DNA of 64,000 nt from Gimesia benthica (GTDB taxonomy: Bacteria > Planctomycetota > Planctomycetia > Planctomycetales > Planctomycetaceae), in assembly GCF_009720525.1 (NCBI RefSeq), contig NZ_CP043930.1, forward strand, positions 3,008,501 to 3,072,500. Reading direction: 5' to 3'. Under the pieces are notes generated by a model that worked only from the letters and a program-made list of their open reading frames with translations, had not been told where the DNA came from and made no database searches. The position numbers were made by a program, and so were the translations under genes. Positions 49,212-58,576 of this stretch are shown one piece after another (the first letter of the stretch is position 1; every line of letters starts with the position of its first letter).

Positions 49212-49883
49212 ATGCTACCCAATGCAGACATCAAAGCCATTCTGTTTGACCTCGATAATACGCTCCTCGATCGCAGCGCAGCGGTCCGTCGCTATTTCAC
49301 ACAGCTCCTGCAGGATGCGTCCCCACCCCTGCCCGAGGATGAATTCGAACTCACACTACTGACCATCCTGGCCCGCGACCGGCTGGGCTACGAAGATCGC
49401 GCCGCATTCTTTGACTGGGCCGCCACGACCTGTTTTCCTGACTGGGCTCCAGCTGAACTCTGGTCAGATTTCCGAGAGAAACTGCCCCGAATGATTGAAC
49501 CCGATCCTCTCTGCCTGGAACTCCTGCAACGGCTGCAACCGCACTACGCGCTGGCCGTCATCACCAACGGTTCCGCAGAACTCCAGCGCGCGAAAATCGA
49601 AGCCGCCGGCATCGATCAACTGATCGATCACATCTGGATCTCAGAAGAAACGGGCGCAGCCAAACCGGATCAAGCCAGCTTTGCACAGGCGTTATCGGCA
49701 TTGGGAGTCACTCCCCAGCAGGCCCTGTTCGTCGGCGATCATCCATATCAGGACATCTCCGGCGCCCGGCAGATCGGTATGCACACCTGCTGGATGCAAC
49801 TGGACCGCACATTCCCCGGAGAATTCCCCGAGCCGCACTGCCAGATTTCTTCACTCGATTCACTACAATGTCTGGTACCATGA
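49212..49883 (+). CDS. HAD superfamily hydrolase (subfamily IA)
   Basis: From the ATG at 49212 (223 residues; an in-frame ATG at 49107 adds an unrelated-looking 35-residue leader). Motif I is ILFDLDNTLLD with the nucleophile Asp13 and acid/base Asp15, motif II VITNGS, motif III lysine in GAAKPDQASF, motif IV FVGDHPYQDISGARQIG. It removes phosphate from a small molecule; the substrate is unknown. Its stop overlaps the start of the STM4013-like gene (ATGA at 49880), so it appears to be a true member of the cluster here. Confidence 0.9.
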   Translation: MLPNADIKAILFDLDNTLLDRSAAVRRYFTQLLQDASPPLPEDEFELTLLTILARDRLGYEDRAAFFDWAATTCFPDWAPAELWSDFREKLPRMIEPDPLCLELLQRLQPHYALAVITNGSAELQRAKIEAAGIDQLIDHIWISEETGAAKPDQASFAQALSALGVTPQQALFVGDHPYQDISGARQIGMHTCWMQLDRTFPGEFPEPHCQISSLDSLQCLVP

Positions 49884-50695
49884 TTGATGCACGCGCCTGC
49901 CTGGGCACACACGACATCCTCTTGCTGACCCTCGATTCGCTCCGCTTCGATGTCGCAACCCGTGCGCTGCAGCAGGGACTGACCCCCAACCTGGCCCGCC
50001 TGCTCCCCGAGACCGGCTGGGAACGCAGACATTCACCAGGCAACTTCACCTATGCTGCTCACCAGGCCTTTTTCGCCGGGTTCCTCCCGACTCCCGTGAC
50101 ACCGGGCAAACATCCGCGACTGTTCGCCCTCGAATTTCCCGGCAGTGAAACCATCGCCCCAGAGACCTGTGTCTTCTCTTCAGACAACATCGTTACCGGA
50201 CTCGCAGCACAGGGTTACCACACGCTCTGTATCGGCGGCGTCGGCTTCTTCAACAAACAGAGTCCGCTGGGCAATGCCCTGCCCGAACTGTTCCAGGAAA
50301 ACCACTGGTATCCGTCCTTCGGGGTGACCGACCGGCACTCCACCCGGCACCAGGTCGATTTCACTCTCGAACGACTCCAGCAGCTTCCTGATGCGCAACG
50401 GCTCTTTCTGTTTCTCAATGTTTCAGCCACGCATCAGCCCAGTTGTATTTTCAAAGAAGGTGCACTTGCGGATTCCGTTGAAACCCAGATGGCAGCCCTC
50501 GCTTATGCCGACGCACAACTCTGTCCCCTGATCACAGCCCTGCAACAGCGGGCTCCGCTACTCTGTATCATCTGCTCCGACCATGGAACCACCTTCGGTG
50601 AAGACGGCTACCAGGGACACCGACTCGCACATCCGCTGGTCTGGGATGTTCCCTATCTCGAATGCCTGCTCCCCCAGACCGGAGGTCCGGCATGA
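49880..50695 (+). CDS. STM4013/SEN3800 family hydrolase (sulfatase/phosphatase-like)
   Basis: From the ATG at 49880 (271 residues), chosen because it overlaps the HAD stop by ATGA and gives MIDARACLGTHDILLLTLDSLRFDVA; an ATG at 49868 adds four residues. The alkaline phosphatase superfamily signature is present: LLTLDSLRFD (metal Asp), HSPGNFTYAAHQAFFAGFLP (position of the usual nucleophile), and LLCIICSDHGTTFGEDGYQGHRLAHP (metal Asp/His pair). The nucleophile appears to be Thr or another residue rather than the sulfatase Cys, so phosphate or phosphonate chemistry is more likely than sulfate. The stop overlaps the STM4012-like start. Confidence 0.87.
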   Translation: MIDARACLGTHDILLLTLDSLRFDVATRALQQGLTPNLARLLPETGWERRHSPGNFTYAAHQAFFAGFLPTPVTPGKHPRLFALEFPGSETIAPETCVFSSDNIVTGLAAQGYHTLCIGGVGFFNKQSPLGNALPELFQENHWYPSFGVTDRHSTRHQVDFTLERLQQLPDAQRLFLFLNVSATHQPSCIFKEGALADSVETQMAALAYADAQLCPLITALQQRAPLLCIICSDHGTTFGEDGYQGHRLAHPLVWDVPYLECLLPQTGGPA

Positions 50696-52011
50696 GCCAT
50701 CTACAGACACTGCTCGCGGAAACGCCCTACCTCGCCTACAGCTACGCCTATCCGCACAAGTCCGCTTATCGCCCGTTCACGCGACCGCTGCCCCTCCAGC
50801 AGATCTGGGAACCGGAAGACCATACTGATTTATCGCTTTACATCCATCTTCCTTTCTGCGAATACCGCTGCGGTTTCTGCAACCTGTTTACCCTCTCGAA
50901 TCCCCAGGACGATCTCGCTACTCAATATCTGCAGCAACTCCGCATCGAGGCCCGGCAGGTTCGCGATCAACTGCCCGACTTCCATTTTTCTCAGCTCGCG
51001 ATCGGGGGCGGCACCCCCACATATCTCGAGCCGAACGAACTCGCCCAACTGTTTGATATTCTCCAGAAAGAACTGAATACCAGCCCGGCACAAATCCCCT
51101 GCAGCCTCGAAGCTTCCCCCGCAACATTGACGGCGGAAAAAGTAGCCTTGATCCACGACCAGGGAATCGACCGTATCAGTCTTGGCATCCAGTCGTTTGA
51201 CGAACAGGAGGCCCTCAGCATCGGACGTCCTCAGAAACGACGTGAAATTCTTGAGGCGCTGGAACTGGTTCGCAATATCGGCATTCCTACACTGAACCTC
51301 GACCTGATCTACGGTGCCGATGGACAGACGATCGGCAGTTTTCGCGACTCGCTTCAGCAGGCACTCTCCTTCCAGCCGGAAGAACTCTATCTCTATCCCC
51401 TGTATGTCCGCCCGCTCACCGGCCTGGGACGCAAACCGCAGCAGTGGGACGATCATCGCCTGACACTTTACCGCACCGGCAGGGACTTCCTGCTCGAACG
51501 GGGCTACACGCAACACTCGCTCCGCATGTTTCGCCGGACAGATGCGATCCAGCCTCACGACACACAGTACTGCTGTCAGACCGATGGCATGATCGGCCTG
51601 GGCTGCGGCGCCCGCTCCTATACCAGCCGCATTCATTACTCCAGCGAATACGCGGTCGGCCGCACTGGTGTGGCGGCCATCATCGCACATTATCTCGAAC
51701 AGGAACCGGAGTCCTTCGCTTCAGCCCACTATGGAGTGGATCTGGATCGGGAGGAACAGCAGCGGCGGTTTCTGATCATGTCGCTTCTACAGACCACTGG
51801 CCTCTCCCGCGACTTCTACTCCCGGACCTTCGGCGGAGAGGTCCTCAGCCATTTCCCCGATCTGCAGGAACTGGCAGAACACGGGCTCGCACGAATCACC
51901 GCTGACACGATCATCCTCACCCCCGCCGGTCTCGAACGATCGGACACCATCGGCCCCTGGCTCTACTCGGAACAGGTCCTGCAGCGCATGGAGACGTTTC
52001 AATGTCACTGA
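50692..52011 (+). CDS. STM4012 family radical SAM protein (HemN/HemW-like)
   Basis: From the ATG at 50692 (439 residues), chosen for the ATGA overlap with the preceding stop at 50695. The [4Fe-4S]-SAM motif CEYRCGFC is at 56-63 (CX3CX2C), within LYIHLPFCEYRC. Next are AIGGGTPTYLEP (GGTP motif binding SAM) and RISLGIQSFDEQEAL, which are typical of coproporphyrinogen oxidase-like radical SAM proteins. A HemN-like C-terminal domain follows (MIGLGCGARSYTSRIHYSSEY). It is not expected to be a haem enzyme itself; the family is tied to this cluster and its product is unknown. It overlaps the STM4011-like gene by 10 bp. Confidence 0.92.
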   Translation: MSHLQTLLAETPYLAYSYAYPHKSAYRPFTRPLPLQQIWEPEDHTDLSLYIHLPFCEYRCGFCNLFTLSNPQDDLATQYLQQLRIEARQVRDQLPDFHFSQLAIGGGTPTYLEPNELAQLFDILQKELNTSPAQIPCSLEASPATLTAEKVALIHDQGIDRISLGIQSFDEQEALSIGRPQKRREILEALELVRNIGIPTLNLDLIYGADGQTIGSFRDSLQQALSFQPEELYLYPLYVRPLTGLGRKPQQWDDHRLTLYRTGRDFLLERGYTQHSLRMFRRTDAIQPHDTQYCCQTDGMIGLGCGARSYTSRIHYSSEYAVGRTGVAAIIAHYLEQEPESFASAHYGVDLDREEQQRRFLIMSLLQTTGLSRDFYSRTFGGEVLSHFPDLQELAEHGLARITADTIILTPAGLERSDTIGPWLYSEQVLQRMETFQCH

Positions 52012-52877
52012 AACTCAGCATCCTCTATCGCGGTCCACTCTCCAGTTGTAACTACGACTGTCATTACTGCCCTTTCGCCAAGCGCCACGAAACCGCCGCG
52101 GAACTGAAAACCGACCGACACGCTCTCGAACGCCTGGTGGACTGGGTCAAAGGCCGCCGCGAAGATTCGCTCTCCCTGTTCTTCACCCCCTGGGGAGAAG
52201 CACTCACCCGCCGCTGGTATCAGTCAGCCATCTGTGAACTGACCCGCCTCCCTCAGATTGAGAAAGTCGCTGCCCAGACCAATCTCTCATACGATCTGCA
52301 ATGGATTGAAAACGCCAACGTCTCCCGGCTCGCACTCTGGTGTACCTTTCACCCCTCGCAGACAACGCGGTCCCGCTTTCTCTCACAGTCACGCAGACTG
52401 ACTGAGCTCGGTGTCGCACACAGCGTCGGTGCGGTCGGGCTCCCCGATGATCTGCCCGAGATCGAACGGCTGCGTGCAGAACTTCCCGAGAATATCTATC
52501 TCTGGGTCAACGCTGCCAAAAGTTCCGGCGTGGATTATCGCGGCGAGTTACTGGACCGCTTCACGGCCATCGACCCGTTGTTTCAGCTCAACACCCAATA
52601 TCATGCAAGCCTCGGACGCAGCTGCCGGTGCGGCTCCAGTGTGATTTCGGTCGACGGGGCCGGCGACATCTATCGCTGCCACTTCATCAAACAGCCACTG
52701 GGAAACATTTATGAACCCGGCTTTGCAGACACGCTCATCGATCACCCCTGTTCAAACCAGACCTGTGGCTGTCACATCGGCTATGTACATATGGATGAAC
52801 TGCAGCTTTATCCGGTCTTTGGGAGCGGTATACTGGAACGCATCCCCGCGGAATTTCATCTACACCCGGCAAAATAA
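52002..52877 (+). CDS. STM4011 family radical SAM protein
   Basis: A 291-residue product. LSILYRGPLSSCNYDCHYCPFAKRHE holds the CX3CX2C motif (Cys16, Cys20, Cys23). The central part has FFTPWGEALTRRW and WCTFHPSQT. The C-terminus has further cysteines (SCRCGSSVISVDGAGDIYRCHFIKQ, HPCSNQTCGCHIGYVH) that could bind one or two auxiliary clusters, as in SPASM-type enzymes. It is the last of four translationally overlapped genes (HAD, STM4013, STM4012, STM4011). Two different radical SAM enzymes in one operon suggests two radical steps on one product. Confidence 0.9.
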   Translation: MSLKLSILYRGPLSSCNYDCHYCPFAKRHETAAELKTDRHALERLVDWVKGRREDSLSLFFTPWGEALTRRWYQSAICELTRLPQIEKVAAQTNLSYDLQWIENANVSRLALWCTFHPSQTTRSRFLSQSRRLTELGVAHSVGAVGLPDDLPEIERLRAELPENIYLWVNAAKSSGVDYRGELLDRFTAIDPLFQLNTQYHASLGRSCRCGSSVISVDGAGDIYRCHFIKQPLGNIYEPGFADTLIDHPCSNQTCGCHIGYVHMDELQLYPVFGSGILERIPAEFHLHPAK

Positions 52878-53057
52878 CGTCCTGCTCAGTACCTAAGTCG
52901 TTTGCCCAAAGGAAGTACGCCGTGAATCTTCAAAACTTCACACACGCTTCACAGTCCCACGCTTTACAAACCCGGACCGCCTGCCCCTATAATATTGAAC
53001 TACCCGCCCATACTTCTTAGATCAAATTCAACCGTTACAACACGACTTGAGGAAACT

Positions 53058-54733
53058 ATGAAACGCGCTGCTGTATCCAGCCTGTTCGCGCTGACTTTAC
53101 TTGCAATCTGTTTACCCGTCTCTGCCAAAAAACCGGAGGCTGACCATATTCGCAAGCTCCAGACCGAAGCCATTCGTAACAAGAAAAGCCCTGTCGCACA
53201 CTGGGGTTTCGAACCCGAAAAATATATCCAATGGTCTAACCATTCGCTGCGGCTGATTCCTGTCTACACCTTCGGCACTAAAGACGCCGGTCAGGGCATC
53301 GATCTCAAATCTTACACCGGTGTGAACAGCCCCTATCGCGATTCGAAAAAGCTGGAAGCCATTTATGGTTACTCGCCTGCCAACACTGTAAACCCCAAGG
53401 CAGACTACCTGGACCAGACCAACCTCTACAACATCCAGGAAGCAGCTCTGAAAGCAGGTAAGAAGAACATCATTCTCTTTGTCTTTGACGGCATGGACTG
53501 GCAGACGACCAAGGCTGCTGCCCTGTATTACTCCAAGGGTGACAAGTACAAAGGTGGACGCGGTACTGGCCTCCTCTTCCAGGACTACCCTGCTGCAGGC
53601 ACCTCGCAGTTCGGCTACATGGTGACTGCTCCTCATAATGCCGCCACCAACGTGGATGTTGATAAGCAGACCGTACTCAATCCAGGCGGTACAATTCGGG
53701 GTGGCTATAATGCGGAAAAAGGAGGTCCTAACCCTGGACTCCCGGCAACGATATCAAATATCTGATCAGCAGTCCCAGCAACAATTTCGGAGAGCACGCC
53801 TATCCAGACTCGGCAAACACCGCCACTTCGATGACCGCGGGAATCAAGTCCTACAACAATGCCATCAACGTGGATCCCACCGGAGCCCCGGTGATGACCA
53901 TCGCCCACCAGGCACAGTTGGACGGCTATTCTGTCGGGGTCGTCACCAGTGTCCCGATTACGCACGCCACCCCCGCTGCCGCCTACGCACACAACGTCAG
54001 CCGCAACGATTACCAGGACCTGGCCCGCGACCTCGTAGGACAGACCTCGATCTCACATCCTGAAGAATCGCTGCCCGGGCTCGATGTCGTTCTCGGCGGT
54101 GGACACGGTACAAAAGAAAAAGCCAGCGGCGGTAAATCGCACGGCAAAAACTTCGTCCCCGGCTGGAAGTACATCTCTGAAGAAACCATCAAAAAGGCCG
54201 ATGTCAAAAACGGTGGAAAATATACCGTCGCCCTCAGAACAGATGGCGTGGATGGAAAAGCCGGTCTCCAGAAAGCGACTCAGGCCGCCATCAAGAACAA
54301 AACCCGCCTGCTGGGTGTGTACGGCGTCGGAGCTCATGCAGCTCACCTCCCCTTCCAGACTGCGGATGGCGATTACCAGCCCGCGCCCGGCAAGACGAGT
54401 GCCGAAAAATACTCAGTCGCCGACATCAAAGAAAACCCCACCCTGGCCGATATGACCGAGTCAGCCCTCGATGTGCTCAGCCAGAACAAAAAAGGATTCT
54501 GGCTGATGGTCGAAGCCGGCGATGTCGACTGGGCCAACCACGACAATAATCTCGACAACTCTATCGGTGCTGTCAAAAGCGGTGAAGCCGCCTTCAAAGT
54601 TATCACCGACTGGGTCGAAAAGAATAGCAACTGGAAGGACACCGTCGTGATCCTCACCGCCGATCATGGGCACTACCTGCACATCGATCAGCCCGAGGCC
54701 CTGATTCCTCCCAGTGCGAAAAAACAGAAGTAA
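53058..54733 (+). CDS. Alkaline phosphatase, exported, with an apparent -1 frameshift
   Basis: From the ATG at 53058 (GAGGA 6 nt upstream) comes the signal peptide MKRAAVSSLFALTLLAICLPVSA. The first frame ends at 53765 with an unnatural tail. The matching C-terminal frame continues from ~53735. Inserting one base in the CCC run at 53732-53734 gives GGPNPWTPGNDIKYLISSPS and a continuous ~558-residue protein. Its parts are the metal-site FDGMDWQTTKAAALYY, the nucleophile Ser in YPDSANTATSMTAG, THATPAAAYAHN, MVEAGDVDWANHDNN and VVILTADHGHY. It would release phosphate in the periplasm. As written, neither half holds the full active site. It follows the STM4011-like gene by 180 bp. Confidence 0.82.
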
Positions 54734-54745
54734 CGCAGGCTGACT

Positions 54746-56998
54746 TCAGTTCGCCTGCAACTTCGGTTGTGTTGGCTGCAGCAAGCTGGTATCGAGCATC
54801 GCTCGCACCAGCTTCTGCGCCACTGGCCCCGCCACACGACTCCCCGAACCGCCATGCTCGATCACCACGGCAAACGCGTACTTCGGGCGCTGCGCGGGCA
54901 CAAACCCCGCAAACCACGCATGGTCGTTCTTGCCGCCCCCAGTCTCTGCAGTCCCCGTCTTACCGGCAATCGAAATCTCCTTGAGACGCACCGTTTTATA
55001 ACCGGTCCCCCGTGGATGCGCGACCACCTCGATCAGACCTTCCCGCACCCGTTCCAGCGTGCCGGGATGAATACCACTCACGTAACGTCGCGGATACGAT
55101 ATCATCTGCCGCGTTGTCGTGGATGATTCCGCGGAAGGCACCACACTATGCGCTAAATGAGGCACGACCATTTCCCCGTCATTGGCCACCACGGCCATCA
55201 GCCGCGCAATCTGCAGGGGCGTCACCGTCAGTCGTGACTGACCAATGGCCATGCCCAGTGTGTCCCCGGGATACCAGGGCGATTTCTTCTCAGACTTAGG
55301 CGGTGAGGGATCAGGCAGATGACCGCCCCGCTCTCCCGGGATATCGATCCCCGTCGGCTTGCCGAATCCGAGTTGATCGGCCCAGTGATGAATCGTCTCC
55401 GCTCCCATCGTCCGGGCCGCCTGGAAGAAATAAACGTTACACGATTCCCGCAGCGCCCGCGTCAAAGTCAGTTCATTATGTCCCACGCCAAAGTGCCTGT
55501 AGATATAGTCGCGATGCCGATCGGGCCGATCCAGATACCCGCGACAGATATAAGGTTCGTCAGGATCCACCTTGCCACTTTCCATGAGGGCAATTGAAGT
55601 CAACGCCTTGAACGTTGAACCGGGGGGCAGCATCATCTGCGTCGCCCGGGGAAACAGCGGACGTCGCGGATCATTCAGCACAGCCTGCCACTCTTCGGGA
55701 GTCGGATGCAGCAGCAGATTCAAATCGTAGCGCGGCGCGGAAGCAGTCGCCACAATCGCCCCGGTACGAACATCAAGTACGACAATACAACCACCGGCCG
55801 CGGGGTCGGTCTGCTCCGCAGGTTGCTCCTCGGTCCCCACGCGCAGTTCCTGCAGTGATTCATCCAGCAAGTCCTGCACCTGGTCCTGCAGACCCGTGTT
55901 CAAAGTCAGCACCACGTCATCGCCTGACTTCGGCTCGCGGATAATTTCGGTACGGATAATCTCGCCCTGCCGGTTGCGAACCACTTTTTTCAAACCCCGC
56001 AGGCCGCGCAGGTAACGGTCATAGGTCCGTTCGACCCCCATCTTGCCGATCCGGTCCCCTTCCTTATAATCCAGTGGATCTCCCTCCGGAAACCGCTGCT
56101 GCCGAGCCTTCAGTGTCTTCTCATCAATTCGATGCCGAACCCCAATCTCGTGAGGCGCCAGCGTTTTCTGCGGATACTCTCGCAATGTCGCCACCTGGAT
56201 ATGAATGCCCGGAAACCGCTCCGGATGTGCCGAGATGGCCAGGGCAATCTCCCGGGGAATCCCGGAAGCCAGCGTGTGATAATCCAGCTCTTCCCGCACC
56301 ACAATCCTCTCACGCCGTGGACGCCGCGGGGGCCGCGTTAAGGCATCTTTGAACAGCGTCCAGAATTTCTGCAGCTGATCCTGTTCTGTTGCAGCCTGCG
56401 TTTCGACATCAGAATCGTCGGACGAACTCGCCTCTTCCTTTTGAGCAGCGCGCTCATTCACACTTTCGATAATGGTCTCAACGCGTTGTTGTACGTCCCT
56501 GCATGAGGTCTGCAGATCTTCAGGACTGGTCTTCATCACCTGTGCCAGTTCGTCCCATAACTGCTGTCGTCGCGCCAGCACTTTCTCCTGCGCCGCCTCA
56601 ACCTTCTCACGGTTGCGGCGTTCCACCGGTTCGAGCAGCGTCAACGCCTGCTGTTTGAGCCACCTCGGATTCGGCGGCTCTTCCAGCCAGCGGTAATGAG
56701 CCTGCAGGTCGAAACGTTCGACATCGAGTGCCAGCACGCGACCATCAATGGAAACGATCCGCCCGTCACGGCTCGGTATGCTTTCGAAGGATTCCGTCGT
56801 TTTCCCGAACTGCGAATAAAAGTGTTCCGCATTCATCATCTGAATGAACAGCAACCGCCCGCTGACCGCCAGCAGGGGGACCACCAGAATCAACCCCAGC
56901 AGAAACACGCGAACGCCGGGCAGACGATCCACCTGAAACGACTGGCCCGCGGCCTCGTTTTCCAGTGTCATATGATCATTGCCGAGACGGTTTCGCAT
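54746..56998 (-). CDS. mrdA: Penicillin-binding protein 2 (elongation-specific transpeptidase)
   Basis: A 750-residue class B PBP. A membrane anchor at ~28-52 (VRVFLLGLILVVPLLAVSGRLLF) is followed by the dimerisation domain and RTYDRYLRGLRG-like GVERTYDRYLRGLRGLKK. The transpeptidase domain has SxxK (Ser461, Lys464 in GSTFKALTS), SxN (ESCNVYF) and KTG at 680-682 (GKTGTAETGG). An unusual charged stretch (~120-230) before the dimerisation domain makes the protein longer than E. coli PBP2 (~630 residues). It is the last gene of the mreB-mreC-mreD transcript (40 bp after mreD). It cross-links peptidoglycan during lateral wall growth. RodA is not in the window. Confidence 0.93.
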   Translation of the reverse strand: MRNRLGNDHMTLENEAAGQSFQVDRLPGVRVFLLGLILVVPLLAVSGRLLFIQMMNAEHFYSQFGKTTESFESIPSRDGRIVSIDGRVLALDVERFDLQAHYRWLEEPPNPRWLKQQALTLLEPVERRNREKVEAAQEKVLARRQQLWDELAQVMKTSPEDLQTSCRDVQQRVETIIESVNERAAQKEEASSSDDSDVETQAATEQDQLQKFWTLFKDALTRPPRRPRRERIVVREELDYHTLASGIPREIALAISAHPERFPGIHIQVATLREYPQKTLAPHEIGVRHRIDEKTLKARQQRFPEGDPLDYKEGDRIGKMGVERTYDRYLRGLRGLKKVVRNRQGEIIRTEIIREPKSGDDVVLTLNTGLQDQVQDLLDESLQELRVGTEEQPAEQTDPAAGGCIVVLDVRTGAIVATASAPRYDLNLLLHPTPEEWQAVLNDPRRPLFPRATQMMLPPGSTFKALTSIALMESGKVDPDEPYICRGYLDRPDRHRDYIYRHFGVGHNELTLTRALRESCNVYFFQAARTMGAETIHHWADQLGFGKPTGIDIPGERGGHLPDPSPPKSEKKSPWYPGDTLGMAIGQSRLTVTPLQIARLMAVVANDGEMVVPHLAHSVVPSAESSTTTRQMISYPRRYVSGIHPGTLERVREGLIEVVAHPRGTGYKTVRLKEISIAGKTGTAETGGGKNDHAWFAGFVPAQRPKYAFAVVIEHGGSGSRVAGPVAQKLVRAMLDTSLLQPTQPKLQAN

Positions 56999-57038
56999 CA
57001 GAAAGTCAGTTCCTCAAGTCCCCTGTCAGGGACACTCA

Positions 57039-57578
57039 TCAATGAGAATAGCGAGAGGTGTAAGCACGTGTTCCCGAAAGCGAGGAACCACCGGACACAG
57101 GCAGCAGTGCCTTCCCGATCTTGCACAGCAGCAAGACAGACAGTCCCACCGCCGACGAATAGAGCGCATTCCCTGCAGAGACAGGCAGCAGACTCGTCAA
57201 CGTCTCCACAGCAGGTAAGCTCCCCTGGTTCACAATCTGAAACAACACATCAAAGGCCAGCGCCATCGTGGTGAAGACTGACGCACGACTCACCAGCGAA
57301 CGCAGTTCGAACTGCACCTGAATGCGATAGACGAACCAGCAGAGCCCGGTCACCACCAGCACACCCGTTCCCGGATGGGCATCATCAAAGGTTTCACAGA
57401 TGATGCCGACCAGAATCGCCCAGAAAAACACCTGCGCATCCCGTAACCAGAACAGCGCCAGGCAGAGCACGACCAGCGGCAGATTGGGACGGCTGCCCGC
57501 CACAATCATTTCGGACGCCAGCCCGACCTGGGCAATCACTGCCAGATAACAGAGCAGCAGTAAGCTGAAGAATTTCAA
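57039..57578 (-). CDS. mreD: Rod shape-determining protein MreD-like
   Basis: A 179-residue protein with about five hydrophobic segments, beginning MKFFSLLLLCYLAVIAQVGL and including LPLVVLCLALFWLRDAQVFFWAILVGIICETFDDAHPGTGVLVVTG. The GxxxxD-like loop between helices and overall size match MreD. The gene is short on unique motifs, so the assignment rests on membrane pattern and position: 14 bp after mreC and 40 bp before the PBP2 gene. MreD links MreC to the RodA-PBP2 synthase in the inner membrane. Confidence 0.83.
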   Translation of the reverse strand: MKFFSLLLLCYLAVIAQVGLASEMIVAGSRPNLPLVVLCLALFWLRDAQVFFWAILVGIICETFDDAHPGTGVLVVTGLCWFVYRIQVQFELRSLVSRASVFTTMALAFDVLFQIVNQGSLPAVETLTSLLPVSAGNALYSSAVGLSVLLLCKIGKALLPVSGGSSLSGTRAYTSRYSH

Positions 57579-57592
57579 CGTCGATTCCTTTC

Positions 57593-58558
57593 TCAGTTTG
57601 CCAGCAGCCGTCGCGGATTGATAATCTGTCGCAGCACACTCACCTGGTGCACTTCAGACAGCTTTACCGCCGGTTCCACAACGATCTTCCAGTATGGTGC
57701 CCCGCGGGGAAGCTCGGCTTCGATCACCCGCCCGTAATACATCGGCTGCCCCAGCGTCGACTGCATGCTCAGGGGAAGTTCACGATCGACTTCCCCCGTG
57801 TAGACTTCCTGCCCCACCTGGATCGATTCGGTCGGCGGGATCTGTAACAGTTCACATTTTCCTTCACCGCGTCCCACCAGGATCCCATCTGTCCCCAGTT
57901 GCAGCCCCTGTTCGGTTTTGCGGGCAATCCGGGCTGAGCCACGATAGTTGACCGACGTAATCGGAATCAGCGTACTCGTCCACTTGCCGACTTCGCTGAT
58001 CTTGCCAATCACCGCCTGTCCTGCGTAAAGCGAGTAGCCTGCTTTCACACCTTGCGCCGTTCCCTGATCGATCACAGGCAGATCCGACTGCAGCACAAAC
58101 GAAGATTCAAATACGCCCTGCGCACCGCCCTGATTCAACAGCCGTCCTTCTCTCAATAGTGCGATCGAGGCTTCTCCCAGAACGTTGGCTTCAATCAGAT
58201 CGGGAACCAGCAAACGGTCACTCTGATGGGTGTCGTAATCGGGAGCGCCCGTACGCCTGAGTTGAGCCAGTTCCTCAGCCAGCCGCAGCCGTTCCAGTGC
58301 AAGCCGACGGTTCTCTTCTTCCACTGCCGCGAGTTCGCGTTCCAGTTGTTCCACTCGACCGTCAGGTACATTCGTTTTGACTTCCGGGACATCCCGTTTC
58401 TTCAAAGTTTGTACCAGCGATAATCCGGGACGCACCGCATCCCGAACCAGATTCGACAGTCGGCTGGAGTACTCCTGCGGAACAACGTACAGACCGACCC
58501 CGATGGTCACCGCCAGGAGTACCAGCTTGATCTCTGCTGATCGGGATTCGCGTTTCAT
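57593..58558 (-). CDS. mreC: Rod shape-determining protein MreC
   Basis: A 321-residue protein. A short cytoplasmic tail and one membrane helix (~10-27) are followed by a coiled coil at ~60-100 (VEQLERELAAVEEENRRLALERL). Two beta-barrel domains come next, with LPVIDQGTAQGVKAGYSLYAGQAVIGKISEVGKWTS and QVGQEVYTGEVDRELPL, the typical MreC repeats. It scaffolds the elongation complex in the periplasm, binding PBP2. It lies 18 bp after mreB and 14 bp before mreD. Confidence 0.93.
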   Translation of the reverse strand: MKRESRSAEIKLVLLAVTIGVGLYVVPQEYSSRLSNLVRDAVRPGLSLVQTLKKRDVPEVKTNVPDGRVEQLERELAAVEEENRRLALERLRLAEELAQLRRTGAPDYDTHQSDRLLVPDLIEANVLGEASIALLREGRLLNQGGAQGVFESSFVLQSDLPVIDQGTAQGVKAGYSLYAGQAVIGKISEVGKWTSTLIPITSVNYRGSARIARKTEQGLQLGTDGILVGRGEGKCELLQIPPTESIQVGQEVYTGEVDRELPLSMQSTLGQPMYYGRVIEAELPRGAPYWKIVVEPAVKLSEVHQVSVLRQIINPRRLLAN

Positions 58559-58576
58559 CGATCCGGGCCCGTCCTT

